From Streptomyces sp. C10-9-1 (GTDB lineage: Bacteria > Actinomycetota > Actinomycetes > Streptomycetales > Streptomycetaceae), in contig NZ_JANHKP010000012.1 of NCBI RefSeq assembly GCF_024497955.1, positions 1-64,000 on the forward strand: DNA of 64,000 bases. The letters run 5' to 3'. This document shows positions 28,567 through 36,080 of this stretch, piece after piece; position 1 is the first letter of the stretch; the number at the start of each line of letters is the position of its first letter. The notes under the pieces were generated by a model. It was not told where the DNA came from and ran no database searches. It saw only the letters and a program-made list of their open reading frames with translations. The translations under genes were made by a program, and so were the position numbers.

Positions 28567-29096
28567 GTGGGGGCTCCGGATTCCGTATGGGGATGGGACG
28601 GAAAACGTGCAGGACGCCCCGGGCCGGCGGGGTCCGGGGCGCTGGAGCGTGAACATGGTGCGCGTGGTGCGTGTGCGTCGTACGTGACCCGCGTGGGCGG
28701 TGCGAGGTGCGTCGTACGGGGTACGCGGGCGTCGTGCCGTGCAAGGTGCGGGTGTCCGCTGCGGCGCCCTGGCTCGGGGCACCGCCCGGCCGCTCGGTTG
28801 GTGCGCGAGGTGCTGCGCCGGGTGGACGTGGTGCAGGAACGGGGTGTGCTCGACTGCGCTGTGCGCCCTGAATGGTGGGTGAGACGCGGACGCACCGTCA
28901 AGGGCGCAATCCGGTCAGCGGCGTTCGGATAGCGGACATCCCGCCCGACCTGCGGCGGCGAGCCCACCGGTGCCGGGGGCGGCCACGGGTGGCTGTTCCG
29001 GAGGTTCTTCGGCGGACGTGGAAGGCGCGCTCGGCGAAGCCGAGGACCTTGTCGCTCTCCGTTACGCGATGCTTCCGGCGGTCGTACTCTGGCGCC
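28567..29096. other. Divergent intergenic region, peptidase and XRE regulator
   Basis: No convincing gene. It holds the minus-strand promoter of the aminopeptidase and the plus-strand promoter of the XRE gene. The 12-mer GTGCGTCGTACG occurs twice, at 28673-28684 and 28707-28718. The GC-rich chromosomal composition gives way to the lower-GC islet around 28850-29050. Confidence 0.5.
29085..29090 (+). promoter_or_regulatory. -10 box of a leaderless XRE gene transcript
   Basis: TACTCT ends 6 bases before the ATG at 29097, and there is no ribosome-binding sequence. This puts the transcription start at or next to the ATG. TTACGC at 29062-29067 is a weak -35 at 17-bp spacing. Confidence 0.45.
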
Positions 29097-30260
29097 ATGA
29101 CGTATGCGGGGAAGAAAGTCAAGGACGCCCGTAAGCGCAGCGGGCTCACACAGCGAGAGTTGGCCGATCACTCCGGGGTTTCGCTCTCGACCATCCGCAA
29201 GCTCGAACAAGGGGAGCGGTCCGGAGCGCGCATGGAAACGCTGCACACGCTCGCCAAGGCGTTGCGGTTGCCGACCATGGCCCTGGTTGCCGAGCCTCGG
29301 GAGGAAGGAGCCCGAGCGGGCACACGGGAGCTGTGGGAGCCGGTCCGTGCCGAACTGGTGCGGCCACCTGCCCCGCAAGCCGGTGATCCGGCCACCCCCG
29401 CCGGAGTCGCAAGGGTGCTTGCGGCAGCAGAGGCGTTCTACCGCGATCACCACTTCGCCGAACTCGCGGCCTTGCTGCCTGCACTGGTCCACGACGCCGA
29501 CACCCTGACCGAGGACGGGCGGGGGGTCCGCGTTCGGGTGCTCCAACTCGCGGCGGGAGCGATGACGCACACGCGGCAGTTCGGCATCGCGGAACTGGCG
29601 GTCCGCCGGTCCCTGGAGCACGCACAGGACCGCCTGGAAGCCTCCGCAAGCGCCAACACACTCGCGTGGCTTCTCATCCGTCAGGGTCGCCTGGACGAGG
29701 CTCTGGCGCTGGCGACGCGGTGGGCGGACGATCTGGAGCCGCGCGTCAGTCGTGCGACCGCGTCCGAACTCGGTGCCTGGGGTCTTCTGCTCCTGCGAGC
29801 GTCGGGCGCCGCGGTACGCAACAACCAGCCGGAGGTCGCCGCCGACATGAAGCGGCTGGCCCGGAGTGCCGCGACGGCCATCGGGCGGGAGGTGCAGGTG
29901 GCTCACGAGACCGTTCGCACCTTCGGCCCGACAACGGTCCGGATGCTGACGGTTGAGGACGCCTTGGTGAAGGACCGACCGGACACCGCGCTGAGGCTCG
30001 CCGAACGGGTACCCCTGTACTCCGTGCGCCCTTCCGGCAGCGTTCGGAGTCGGCACGGGCTCGATGTCGCCAACGCCTACGCCCGGCTCGGCCGCTACGC
30101 CGAGGCGTTCGGCAAGCTGAGCGAAGTGCAGGCCGCTTCCCCTGAGTGGTTCCCGAACCAGACACCCGCCCGGGACGCCCTGCAGACCGTCATCGACGGT
30201 CGACGCACGCTCACGGCGGAGATGCGGCACATGGCCGACACGCTGCAACTGAGCCTGTAG
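29097..30260 (+). CDS. XRE-family regulator with TPR-like sensor domain
   Basis: A 387-residue regulator. Residues 5-62 form a Cro/C1-type helix-turn-helix (LTQRELADHSGVSLSTIRKLEQGERSGARMETL). Residues 90-380 are helical repeats in the style of Streptomyces XRE-TPR regulators, which usually sense a small peptide or metabolite. It opens a less GC-rich islet, and a large dyad follows its stop in front of the four small genes. By position it should control those genes and the graspetide cluster, either as activator or repressor. The sequence alone does not settle which. The transcript is probably leaderless. Confidence 0.85.
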   Translation: MTYAGKKVKDARKRSGLTQRELADHSGVSLSTIRKLEQGERSGARMETLHTLAKALRLPTMALVAEPREEGARAGTRELWEPVRAELVRPPAPQAGDPATPAGVARVLAAAEAFYRDHHFAELAALLPALVHDADTLTEDGRGVRVRVLQLAAGAMTHTRQFGIAELAVRRSLEHAQDRLEASASANTLAWLLIRQGRLDEALALATRWADDLEPRVSRATASELGAWGLLLLRASGAAVRNNQPEVAADMKRLARSAATAIGREVQVAHETVRTFGPTTVRMLTVEDALVKDRPDTALRLAERVPLYSVRPSGSVRSRHGLDVANAYARLGRYAEAFGKLSEVQAASPEWFPNQTPARDALQTVIDGRRTLTAEMRHMADTLQLSL

Positions 30261-30262
30261 GA

Positions 30263-30298
30263 GTGGCACTTCTGCACGGTGAGTAGCGGAAGTGCCAC
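30263..30298. promoter_or_regulatory. Inverted repeat between the XRE gene and small-gene operon
   Basis: GTGGCACTTC (30263-30272) and GAAGTGCCAC (30289-30298) form a perfect 10-bp dyad with a 16-base spacer. It starts 2 bases after the XRE stop and lies just upstream of the proposed -10 box at 30322. It could terminate the XRE transcript or be the XRE operator. The long spacer and promoter position favour an operator. Confidence 0.5.
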
Positions 30299-30321
30299 AG
30301 ACGGCAGTGCTGCGGCGGTTC

Positions 30322-30327
30322 TAGCGT
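30322..30327 (+). promoter_or_regulatory. -10 box of a leaderless small-gene operon
   Basis: TAGCGT ends 6 bases before the ATG at 30334 with no ribosome-binding sequence, indicating a leaderless transcript for the operon of four small genes. Confidence 0.45.
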
Positions 30328-30333
30328 CGTGGC

Positions 30334-30495
30334 ATGACCCGACGAACCCCCGCCGACAGTGCCCGCCGACGCGCGCTCTTGGATGCCGCGTCTGGTCTCT
30401 GGCCCTCCCGCTACGCGTACCCCGTGCCCTTGCCCGAGCCCCGCCGCGACGGGACGCCGAAGGGGTGCGAGCGCGCGTCGGGGGGAGCGCGATGA
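30334..30495 (+). CDS. 53-residue basic hypothetical protein
   Basis: A short Arg/Pro-rich protein, first gene of a chain of four genes joined by ATGA or GTGA overlaps. It starts MTRRTPADSARRR and has a central LWPSRYAYPVPLPEPRRDGTP motif. Tiny proteins of this kind recur at the head of XRE-linked islets in Streptomyces. I know of no assigned function. The promoter is adjacent and apparently leaderless, and the start is fixed by the -10 spacing. Confidence 0.6.
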   Translation: MTRRTPADSARRRALLDAASGLWPSRYAYPVPLPEPRRDGTPKGCERASGGAR

Positions 30496-30713
30496 GCGCG
30501 GCCCCTGCCGTCGGCGCGCTGGTCGTGGACACCGGGGCCGACCGGCTCGGGGAGTTCCGCGGGGTCGTCGGCCCGCACTGGTCACTGCGCCCCGTCGGCG
30601 GTGGGGCCGAGTGGGAGGCCGAGCCCGGCCGCGTGCGCCCCGCGGACCCGATGGAGCGCCTGCGGGCGGAGACCGCCCGCGTGAACGCGCGGAGCCGGGG
30701 GGAGCGGCTGTGA
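30492..30713 (+). CDS. 73-residue conserved hypothetical protein
   Basis: A small soluble protein with an SH3-like or PRC-like pattern: a GALVVDTGADRLGEF strand pair, then LRPVGGGAEWEAEP. The C-terminal 25 residues are a charged helix. The type recurs in Streptomyces beside XRE regulators and DUF7848 proteins. It overlaps its neighbours by 4 bases on both sides. Function unknown; a small partner or nucleic-acid-binding role is possible but is inference. Confidence 0.65.
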   Translation: MSAAPAVGALVVDTGADRLGEFRGVVGPHWSLRPVGGGAEWEAEPGRVRPADPMERLRAETARVNARSRGERL

Positions 30714-30979
30714 CCGCTGCAACCCGGCGCAGGTTCGCTTTCGTGGACTGGACGTTACGCCCGGACCAGGACGACGACGCCCCGCCGACGACCTACGCGT
30801 TCCGGTGCCTCACGCTCGCCGAGGACGGCACCGAGTGCGCCGCGATGTCACCCGCGAGCGAGGACCCGACCGAGCCGCAGTCCTGGGTGTTCGACCACAT
30901 GCGGGAGTACCCCGGGCACACCGGCTATGCCGAACTGATCGAACGCCCGTGGGTCATGTGGCGGGGGCGTCCGTCATGA
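30710..30979 (+). CDS. DUF7848-like protein
   Basis: An 89-residue protein homologous in pattern to that at 313-555: VDWTLRP, TYAFRCL, spaced Cys residues (about 38 and 48), QSWVFDH, His residues and a final Trp. GTG at 30710 overlaps the preceding stop. The two Cys and nearby His may form a small zinc site. Third in a four-gene overlapping set upstream of the graspetide genes. Function unknown. Confidence 0.66.
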   Translation: MTAATRRRFAFVDWTLRPDQDDDAPPTTYAFRCLTLAEDGTECAAMSPASEDPTEPQSWVFDHMREYPGHTGYAELIERPWVMWRGRPS

Positions 30980-31461
30980 ACGACCGACCCGACCCGGCGG
31001 GCTACCGGGCGGAGGTACGCGCGGAAGGGCCCGTGTACGGCACGGGCGAGACCGTGCAGCACGTCCTCGGGACCACGCAGAGCATTTCCCCCGTGCTGGC
31101 ACTCCGATGGCTCCGCGGCGAGGCACTGCGCATCGCGGACCGGCTCGACCCCGACCCGGACCGTTCGGCATGGGTGCAGCCGGCCATGCGCGTGGCGACC
31201 GTGCCCGTCCCGGACTGCCCCGCGGGACTCCGCGTGTGGGCTACGGACCCGGACCGGCAACACGAGGCACGCGAGCACATCAAGGGCGGGCACCCGCTGG
31301 TCGTCACGGTCCCGGATGCGGACTGCACGTACACCCTGTCCGTCCGGCCGGTCGGGCTCCCCGCCGACGAGCCCGACCCATCGTCGCCCGAGCCGCTACG
31401 TCACCGAATGGGCGGGCTGTCGCACCCCCTGTACGTCCTCGCTGCGGACCCGTGGGCGTAG
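30976..31461 (+). CDS. 161-residue hypothetical protein
   Basis: The last of the four overlapping small genes. The protein is soluble and rich in Pro, Asp and Arg. It contains a helical segment (ISPVLALRWLRGEALRIADRL, about 36-56) and a beta-rich middle with VWATDPDRQHEAREHI and LVVTVPDADCTYTLSVRPVG. I do not recognise a family. Its end is 196 bases before the RiPP precursor, so it is in the same direction but perhaps a separate transcript. Confidence 0.62.
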   Translation: MNDRPDPAGYRAEVRAEGPVYGTGETVQHVLGTTQSISPVLALRWLRGEALRIADRLDPDPDRSAWVQPAMRVATVPVPDCPAGLRVWATDPDRQHEAREHIKGGHPLVVTVPDADCTYTLSVRPVGLPADEPDPSSPEPLRHRMGGLSHPLYVLAADPWA

Positions 31462-31657
31462 CGCCCTGATACTCCCGCCCTCGCCACATCGGACCCCGGA
31501 CCGGGACAGCACGGGGCCGCGACTCGCTCTGCGGCAGAGGGCGGGGCTCAACCCCGGTCGGCTGTCGCGCGTGACGGTCTGGCAGCCGACCGGTTCTGCA
31601 GGAGCACGACGAGCACCACCCACACCGCAAGAACTCACTTCACAGGAGGAACGCAGC

Positions 31658-31891
31658 ATGAGCACCGCAGCGGCAACGCCCGTACCGTTCGGGGTCCGGC
31701 ACCTGGTCTCGCCGGCTCCTACGAACAGCGAAGAACCGGTCATCACCTACAGCGAGGGACTTCAGCTCAACGTCTCCGCCGAGGGGAACCCGTGGCACGC
31801 GATCACGGCCGAGATGCCCGAGACGCAGACCGAGACCAGCAACGGCGACGGCTCGGCCCCCGGCTCCGACTCCGGAACCGACCTGTACTGA
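31658..31891 (+). CDS. Graspetide precursor peptide (ATP-grasp-modified RiPP)
   Basis: A 77-residue precursor. The leader has PFGVRHL at residues 10-16, the kind of motif ATP-grasp ligases bind, followed by the EEPVITYSEGLQL region typical of the SAV_5884-type target family. The C-terminal 26 residues (52-77) form the likely core, rich in Thr/Ser (56, 58, 60, 61, 66, 70, 72, 74) and Glu/Asp (52, 55, 59, 64, 71, 75) able to form ester crosslinks. An Asn62-Gly-Asp64-Gly run is a plausible aspartimide site. AGGAGG precedes the ATG. One base separates it from the ligase gene. Confidence 0.85.
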   Translation: MSTAAATPVPFGVRHLVSPAPTNSEEPVITYSEGLQLNVSAEGNPWHAITAEMPETQTETSNGDGSAPGSDSGTDLY

Positions 31892-31892
31892 C

Positions 31893-32840
31893 ATGCGACC
31901 CATCCTCATCCTGACCGGCCGGAACGATCTCACGGCCGATGCAGTGGTTGAGGAGCTGGTGAATCGCGGGGAACACGTCGTCAGGTTCGATACTGCCGAC
32001 TTTCCGACCGCATCCCGTCTGGCCGTCTCCCTCACCGGGGATGGCTGGACGGGGCCTCTCACCGGTTCCCGTACGGTCCGCCTGGAATCCGTCAAGTCGG
32101 TGTGGTGGCGACGCCCCAACGAGTTCCGAACCCCTGACGACTGGTCCGGACACGCCCGAGCCCTCGCGGTCTCGGAAGCACGCTCCGGACTGCTCGGCGT
32201 GCTCGGCTCACTGCCCGTGCGGTGGGTCAACCATCCGAACAAGGATGCCGCCGCGAACTACAAGCCCGTTCAACTGGCGGTTGCCGCTCGCTGCGGGCTG
32301 GACGTACCCCGCTCCGTGATCACATCTGACCCCGAGCACGCCCGCACGTTCATGGGGGACGACGCGGTCGTCTACAAGGGGCTCGGCGGTGGCGTGCTCG
32401 GCCCCGAGGGAAAGCGGCAGTTCCTCCCCGTGGCGCTCGTCTCCGCGGACGAGGTGGACGACGGAGTGAGCGGCACCGCCCACCTGTTCCAAGAGCGTGT
32501 GGACAAGGCGTACGAGGTGCGCTTGACCGTGATCGGGGAGCGCATGTTCCCCGTTGCCATCCATACCGACAGCGAAGCCGCACGGCTCGACTGGCGGACG
32601 GACTACCAGTCCCACCGATACGAAGTGGTGGATATGCCCCCGGAGGTAGAGAAGGGGGTCCGCCAACTCATGGACGCACTCGGCTTGTTTTTCGGCGCGC
32701 TGGACTTTGCCGTCACGCCGGACGGACGTTGGGTGTTCTTCGAGGTGAACCCCAACGGTCAATGGCACTGGCTCGCTGTCAGGGCTGGTGTGCCGCTCGT
32801 TGAAGCCATGGCCGATGCCCTGCAAGGAGAGCCCGCATGA
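31893..32840 (+). CDS. ATP-grasp ligase, graspetide synthetase
   Basis: A 315-residue ATP-dependent carboxylate ligase of the RiPP-maturase (MvdC/MvdD-like, SAV_5884) family. It should activate Asp/Glu side chains of the precursor as acyl phosphates and join them to Ser/Thr side chains as macrocyclic esters. The N-terminal pre-ATP domain is followed by VVYKGLGGGVLG (nucleotide-binding loop, about 154-165) and the C-terminal metal-binding FFEVNPNGQWHW (about 281-292), in which Glu and Asn coordinate magnesium. It lies 1 base after the precursor and overlaps the methyltransferase by ATGA, a tight three-gene unit. Confidence 0.9.
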   Translation: MRPILILTGRNDLTADAVVEELVNRGEHVVRFDTADFPTASRLAVSLTGDGWTGPLTGSRTVRLESVKSVWWRRPNEFRTPDDWSGHARALAVSEARSGLLGVLGSLPVRWVNHPNKDAAANYKPVQLAVAARCGLDVPRSVITSDPEHARTFMGDDAVVYKGLGGGVLGPEGKRQFLPVALVSADEVDDGVSGTAHLFQERVDKAYEVRLTVIGERMFPVAIHTDSEAARLDWRTDYQSHRYEVVDMPPEVEKGVRQLMDALGLFFGALDFAVTPDGRWVFFEVNPNGQWHWLAVRAGVPLVEAMADALQGEPA

Positions 32841-33994
32841 CCGAAGCGCGCCCGTGGACCGAAGCCGCCAAAGCGCTTGCCGACACAGTGACCGCCGACG
32901 CCCCCGCGTGGCACGAAGCCGTGAGCAACACCCCCCGTCACCGGCTCGTCCCCCGCTGGTGGCAGCGCATCCCGGACAGCCCGACGCAGGAATGGGCGTT
33001 GGTGGACCTCCCCGAGGACTCTGCCGAGCGGCTGCACGCCGCGTACACGGACGAGACGCTGGTGACCCGCGTCGGTCCCACGCACGCCGACCACGCGACC
33101 CCCGGTGAACACGGGAAGGGCGCCCCCACGTCGTCAAGCACCCTGCCGGGGCTCATCGTGTCCATGGCGCATCGACTCGACGTGAAGCCCGGGCACAAGG
33201 TGTTGGACGTGGGTACGGGCTCCGGGTACTCCGCCGCTCTGTTCGCCCGCCGCTTCGGGGACGAGAACGTGACGAGCGTGGACGTGGACCCGTACCTGGT
33301 GGAGGCAGCCCGGACCCGCCTCGCCGAGTTCGGACGCACACCGCGCGTGGAAGCCGTCGACGCCACCGGGGAACTTCCCGATGCGGAGTACGACCGCATC
33401 ATGGCGACCGTCTCCGTACGGCCCGTCCCTCCGTCGTGGCTGCGCGCGCTCCGTCCCGGCGGACGGCTGGTCACGACGATTGCCCACACCGCCCTACTGA
33501 TCGCGGCGGACATGGGAACGGACGGCATCGCACGCGGCACCGTCCAGCCCGATCCGGCAACGTTCATGGAGACCCGGCAGGAAGCGGACTACCCGGCCAT
33601 GCTGAACAGCGTGTTCGTGTCCGCCCGTGTGAGGGAGGGCGAGGACGTGCGGCCCCCGGACGGTCCGGTTCCCGACCTGTGGCAGGAATGGCCGCTCCGG
33701 TGGTTGTACGAGCTGGACACGCCCGGAGTCGAGACCCGAGCGGCTACGTACCCGGACGACGGGCGGCGGGTGGTGTGGTTGCTCGCTGCGGACGGGTCAT
33801 GGGCGCGTGCCGAGGACGGGGCCACGCCACTCGTCCACCAGGGCGGACCCCGCCGACTGTGGGATGACCTCGAACGTGTCCGCCGCAAGTGGGAAGAGAA
33901 CAACCGGTTCTCTCTCCACACGATGCGCGGGGAACTCTCGCCCGGGGGCGGTCACCTGCTGTCCCCGGACGGCACATGGCGATTCCCGATCTGA
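32837..33994 (+). CDS. PIMT-like methyltransferase of the ATP-grasp RiPP system
   Basis: A 385-residue SAM-dependent O-methyltransferase related to protein-L-isoaspartate methyltransferase. Motif I is VLDVGTGSG at 122-130. Residues 96-120 match the PIMT substrate region (TSSSTLPGLIVSMAHRL). About 150 extra C-terminal residues are typical of the RiPP-associated family. Characterised relatives methylate an Asp side chain of the ester-crosslinked peptide, which then closes to an aspartimide. That reaction is the likely role here. Last gene of the cluster; no transporter or protease follows. Confidence 0.88.
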   Translation: MTEARPWTEAAKALADTVTADAPAWHEAVSNTPRHRLVPRWWQRIPDSPTQEWALVDLPEDSAERLHAAYTDETLVTRVGPTHADHATPGEHGKGAPTSSSTLPGLIVSMAHRLDVKPGHKVLDVGTGSGYSAALFARRFGDENVTSVDVDPYLVEAARTRLAEFGRTPRVEAVDATGELPDAEYDRIMATVSVRPVPPSWLRALRPGGRLVTTIAHTALLIAADMGTDGIARGTVQPDPATFMETRQEADYPAMLNSVFVSARVREGEDVRPPDGPVPDLWQEWPLRWLYELDTPGVETRAATYPDDGRRVVWLLAADGSWARAEDGATPLVHQGGPRRLWDDLERVRRKWEENNRFSLHTMRGELSPGGGHLLSPDGTWRFPI

Positions 33995-34241
33995 CCACGG
34001 CAGACCCGGCCCCCGGTACCGCGGACCCTTCCTGAGTAGCCCGCGTGCGGTCCCTGGCCACCCGAGCCGACACGGATCCCCCGTCGCGGCGAGGGCGCCA
34101 CTCCCGCCCCGTCCGTGTGCCGCCCCGTGGCCCATGGGCGGGGTTTCCCTGCCTCCTGCCCGTTCTGGTGCTCGTCCTCGCCCTGCTCCGCGGGGTCGGC
34201 GGCGAAGGATCCCCGTGCCCACCCCGTGACGACGGGCCCGC

Positions 34242-34270
34242 GGGGCGCCCGGCCGGCAGGCGGGTGCCCC
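34242..34270 (-). terminator. Possible terminator between convergent genes
   Basis: GGGGCGCCCG (34242-34251) pairs with CGGGTGCCCC (34261-34270) with one G-T pair, 11 bases past the stop of the minus-strand VOC gene. Confidence 0.45.
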
Positions 34271-34280
34271 GGGGTGTCCC

Positions 34281-34730
34281 TCAGTGGACGCAGAACTCGT
34301 TGCCCTCGGGGTCGGTCATCACGGTCCACTCCCCGCCGGGTTCGCTCCGGTGCTCCAGGACCGCGGCGCCCAGGACGACCAGCCGCGCGGTCTCGGCCTC
34401 CCGCTCACCGGGGGCGGTGTGCAGGTCGATGTGCAGCCGGTTCTTCCCGGTCTTCTCCTCGGGCACGCGCTGGAAGAGGATCCGGCGCCCGAGCCCCGTC
34501 CCGGTGCGGCTGTCGCAGGGGTCGTCCGGATGCCGGACGGCGATCAGATCGCGCCAGGCGCGGCGGCCGTGGGACTCCACCGTGGCCTCCTCCGGTGCCG
34601 CCCCGGCGGCCAGCACCTGGTCGATCAGGGCGCTGTTGTCCTCCACCAGGTAGCCGAGGGCGGCCGCCCAGAAGTCCGCCTGGGCGTGCGGGTCACGGGC
34701 GTCGACGACGAGTTTCCAGTGCAGTGTCAT
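34281..34730 (-). CDS. VOC/glyoxalase-like protein
   Basis: A 149-residue vicinal-oxygen-chelate fold protein. It begins HWKLVVDARDPHAQADFWAAALGY, the usual first beta-alpha unit, and ends with WTVMTDPEGNEFCVH, the usual last strand. His residues near the start (about 4) and in LHIDLHT, together with a C-terminal Glu, could form a metal site. Proteins of this type range from glyoxalases to antibiotic-binding proteins. No substrate can be inferred. It is convergent with the RiPP cluster and marks the return to GC-rich chromosomal sequence. Confidence 0.82.
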   Translation of the reverse strand: MTLHWKLVVDARDPHAQADFWAAALGYLVEDNSALIDQVLAAGAAPEEATVESHGRRAWRDLIAVRHPDDPCDSRTGTGLGRRILFQRVPEEKTGKNRLHIDLHTAPGEREAETARLVVLGAAVLEHRSEPGGEWTVMTDPEGNEFCVH

Positions 34731-34804
34731 GCCCTACTTGTACGGGCTCCGGCCGCCCGGCGCGCGGATGTCCCGCGCACCGGGCGCGAGCCGCCCGGGG
34801 CGGC

Positions 34805-35887
34805 TCAGGCCGTGGGCTCGGTGGCGCGCTCCGTCCGCTCCCGCTCGGCGCCGTGCGGCTGCGCGGCGGCGGCCGGGACCCCGGCCGCCGGGGCGCCGGA
34901 GGCCACGATGCCGCCCGGGGCCGGGGTGCCCGGCAGGGCCGCCGCGGCCGGTTCGGCGCCCGCGGCGGCGGCCTGGGCGGCCAGCCGCCGGGCCTCCGCC
35001 TTGTTCCGCCGGGCGGTGCGCAGGGCGTCCCAGCTCAGGACCGACAGCGCCAGCCACACCAGGGCGAACCCGGCCCACCGCTCGGCGGGCATCGCCTCCC
35101 TGAAGTAGAGGATGCCCAGCAGGAACTGGAAGACCGGCGCCAGGTACTGCAGCAGCCCGAGGGTCGACAGCGGGACCCGGATGGCCGCCGCGCCGAAGCA
35201 GACCAGGGGCACGGCCGTCACGATGCCCGTGGCGGCCAGCAGCGCGGCGTGGCCGGCACCGTGCGCCCCGAAGGCCGCGTCGCCCCGGGAGCCGAGCCAG
35301 AGCAGGAAGGCCAGGGCCGGCAGGAACTGGATCGCCGTCTCGGCGGCCAGCGACTCCAGCCCCCCGATGTTGACCTTCTTCTTCGCCAGGCCGTAGATCG
35401 CGAAGGACACGGCGAGGACGAGGGAGATCCACGGCGGGCGGCCGTACCCGACGGCGAGCACCAGGACCGCCGCGCCGCCGATGCCGACGGCCGCCCACTG
35501 AGCGGGCCGCAGGCGCTCCTTCAGCAGCAGCACGCCGAGCGCGATGGTCACCAGGGGGTTGATGAAGTACCCGAGCGAGGCCTCGACCACGCGACCGGCG
35601 TTGACGGCCCAGATGTAGAGCCCCCAGTTGACGGAGATCACCGAGGCGGCGAGCGTGATCAGCCCCAGCTTCCGCGGGCTGCGGAGCAGCTCCCGGACCC
35701 AGCCCCACTGCCGCAGGGCCAGCAGGGCGACGGCCACCAGGGCGAGCGACCAGACCATACGGTGGGCGAGGATCTCGGTGGCCCCGGCGGGCTTGAGCAG
35801 CGGCCAGAAGAGGGGGACCAGGCCCCACATCCCGTAGGCCCCGATCCCGTACAGCAACCCTGCCCGCTGGTCGTTCCGCGTCGTCAC
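34805..35887 (-). CDS. rarD: EamA/RarD-type permease
   Basis: A 360-residue inner-membrane protein with about ten helices and two EamA repeats. The start (GLLYGIGAYGMWGLVPLFWPLLKPAGATEILAHR) is characteristic of RarD. The family contains drug/metabolite transporters with poorly defined substrates. The last 60 residues are a low-complexity Ala/Pro/Gly cytosolic tail not part of the fold. The ATG at 35887 fits the family N terminus. No partner gene is apparent. Confidence 0.9.
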   Translation of the reverse strand: MTTRNDQRAGLLYGIGAYGMWGLVPLFWPLLKPAGATEILAHRMVWSLALVAVALLALRQWGWVRELLRSPRKLGLITLAASVISVNWGLYIWAVNAGRVVEASLGYFINPLVTIALGVLLLKERLRPAQWAAVGIGGAAVLVLAVGYGRPPWISLVLAVSFAIYGLAKKKVNIGGLESLAAETAIQFLPALAFLLWLGSRGDAAFGAHGAGHAALLAATGIVTAVPLVCFGAAAIRVPLSTLGLLQYLAPVFQFLLGILYFREAMPAERWAGFALVWLALSVLSWDALRTARRNKAEARRLAAQAAAAGAEPAAAALPGTPAPGGIVASGAPAAGVPAAAAQPHGAERERTERATEPTA

Positions 35888-35947
35888 TGACCCCTCCTGC
35901 CCCTGTGCGTCCCGAGAAGACGGTACGACGGGCAGGGCCTCGGTGTC

Positions 35948-35967
35948 ATGCCCGTATCGGCATACGG
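35948..35967. promoter_or_regulatory. Overlapping dyads upstream of rarD
   Basis: CCGTAT-CGGC-ATACGG (35952-35967) overlaps ATGCC-CGTATC-GGCAT (35948-35963). They lie about 60 bp upstream of the rarD start, in a 190-bp gap, and look like an operator. Confidence 0.38.
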
Positions 35968-36080
35968 TACTGACGGATTGTTGAAGCTCCGACGAGGGGC
36001 GCCGGGTGGGGTCGGACCTCGTCGGGCAGGTCCGGGGCGGTGCCCCCGTAAGCCCTGGTCAGGCGTCTGCCAGGCATCCG

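Noticed and set aside
33995..34280. Short hydrophobic open frame after the RiPP methyltransferase, possibly an exporter or follower peptide
   Set aside because: A single Leu-rich run without ribosome-binding site, and the frame then runs antisense through the VOC gene. Not supported as a gene.
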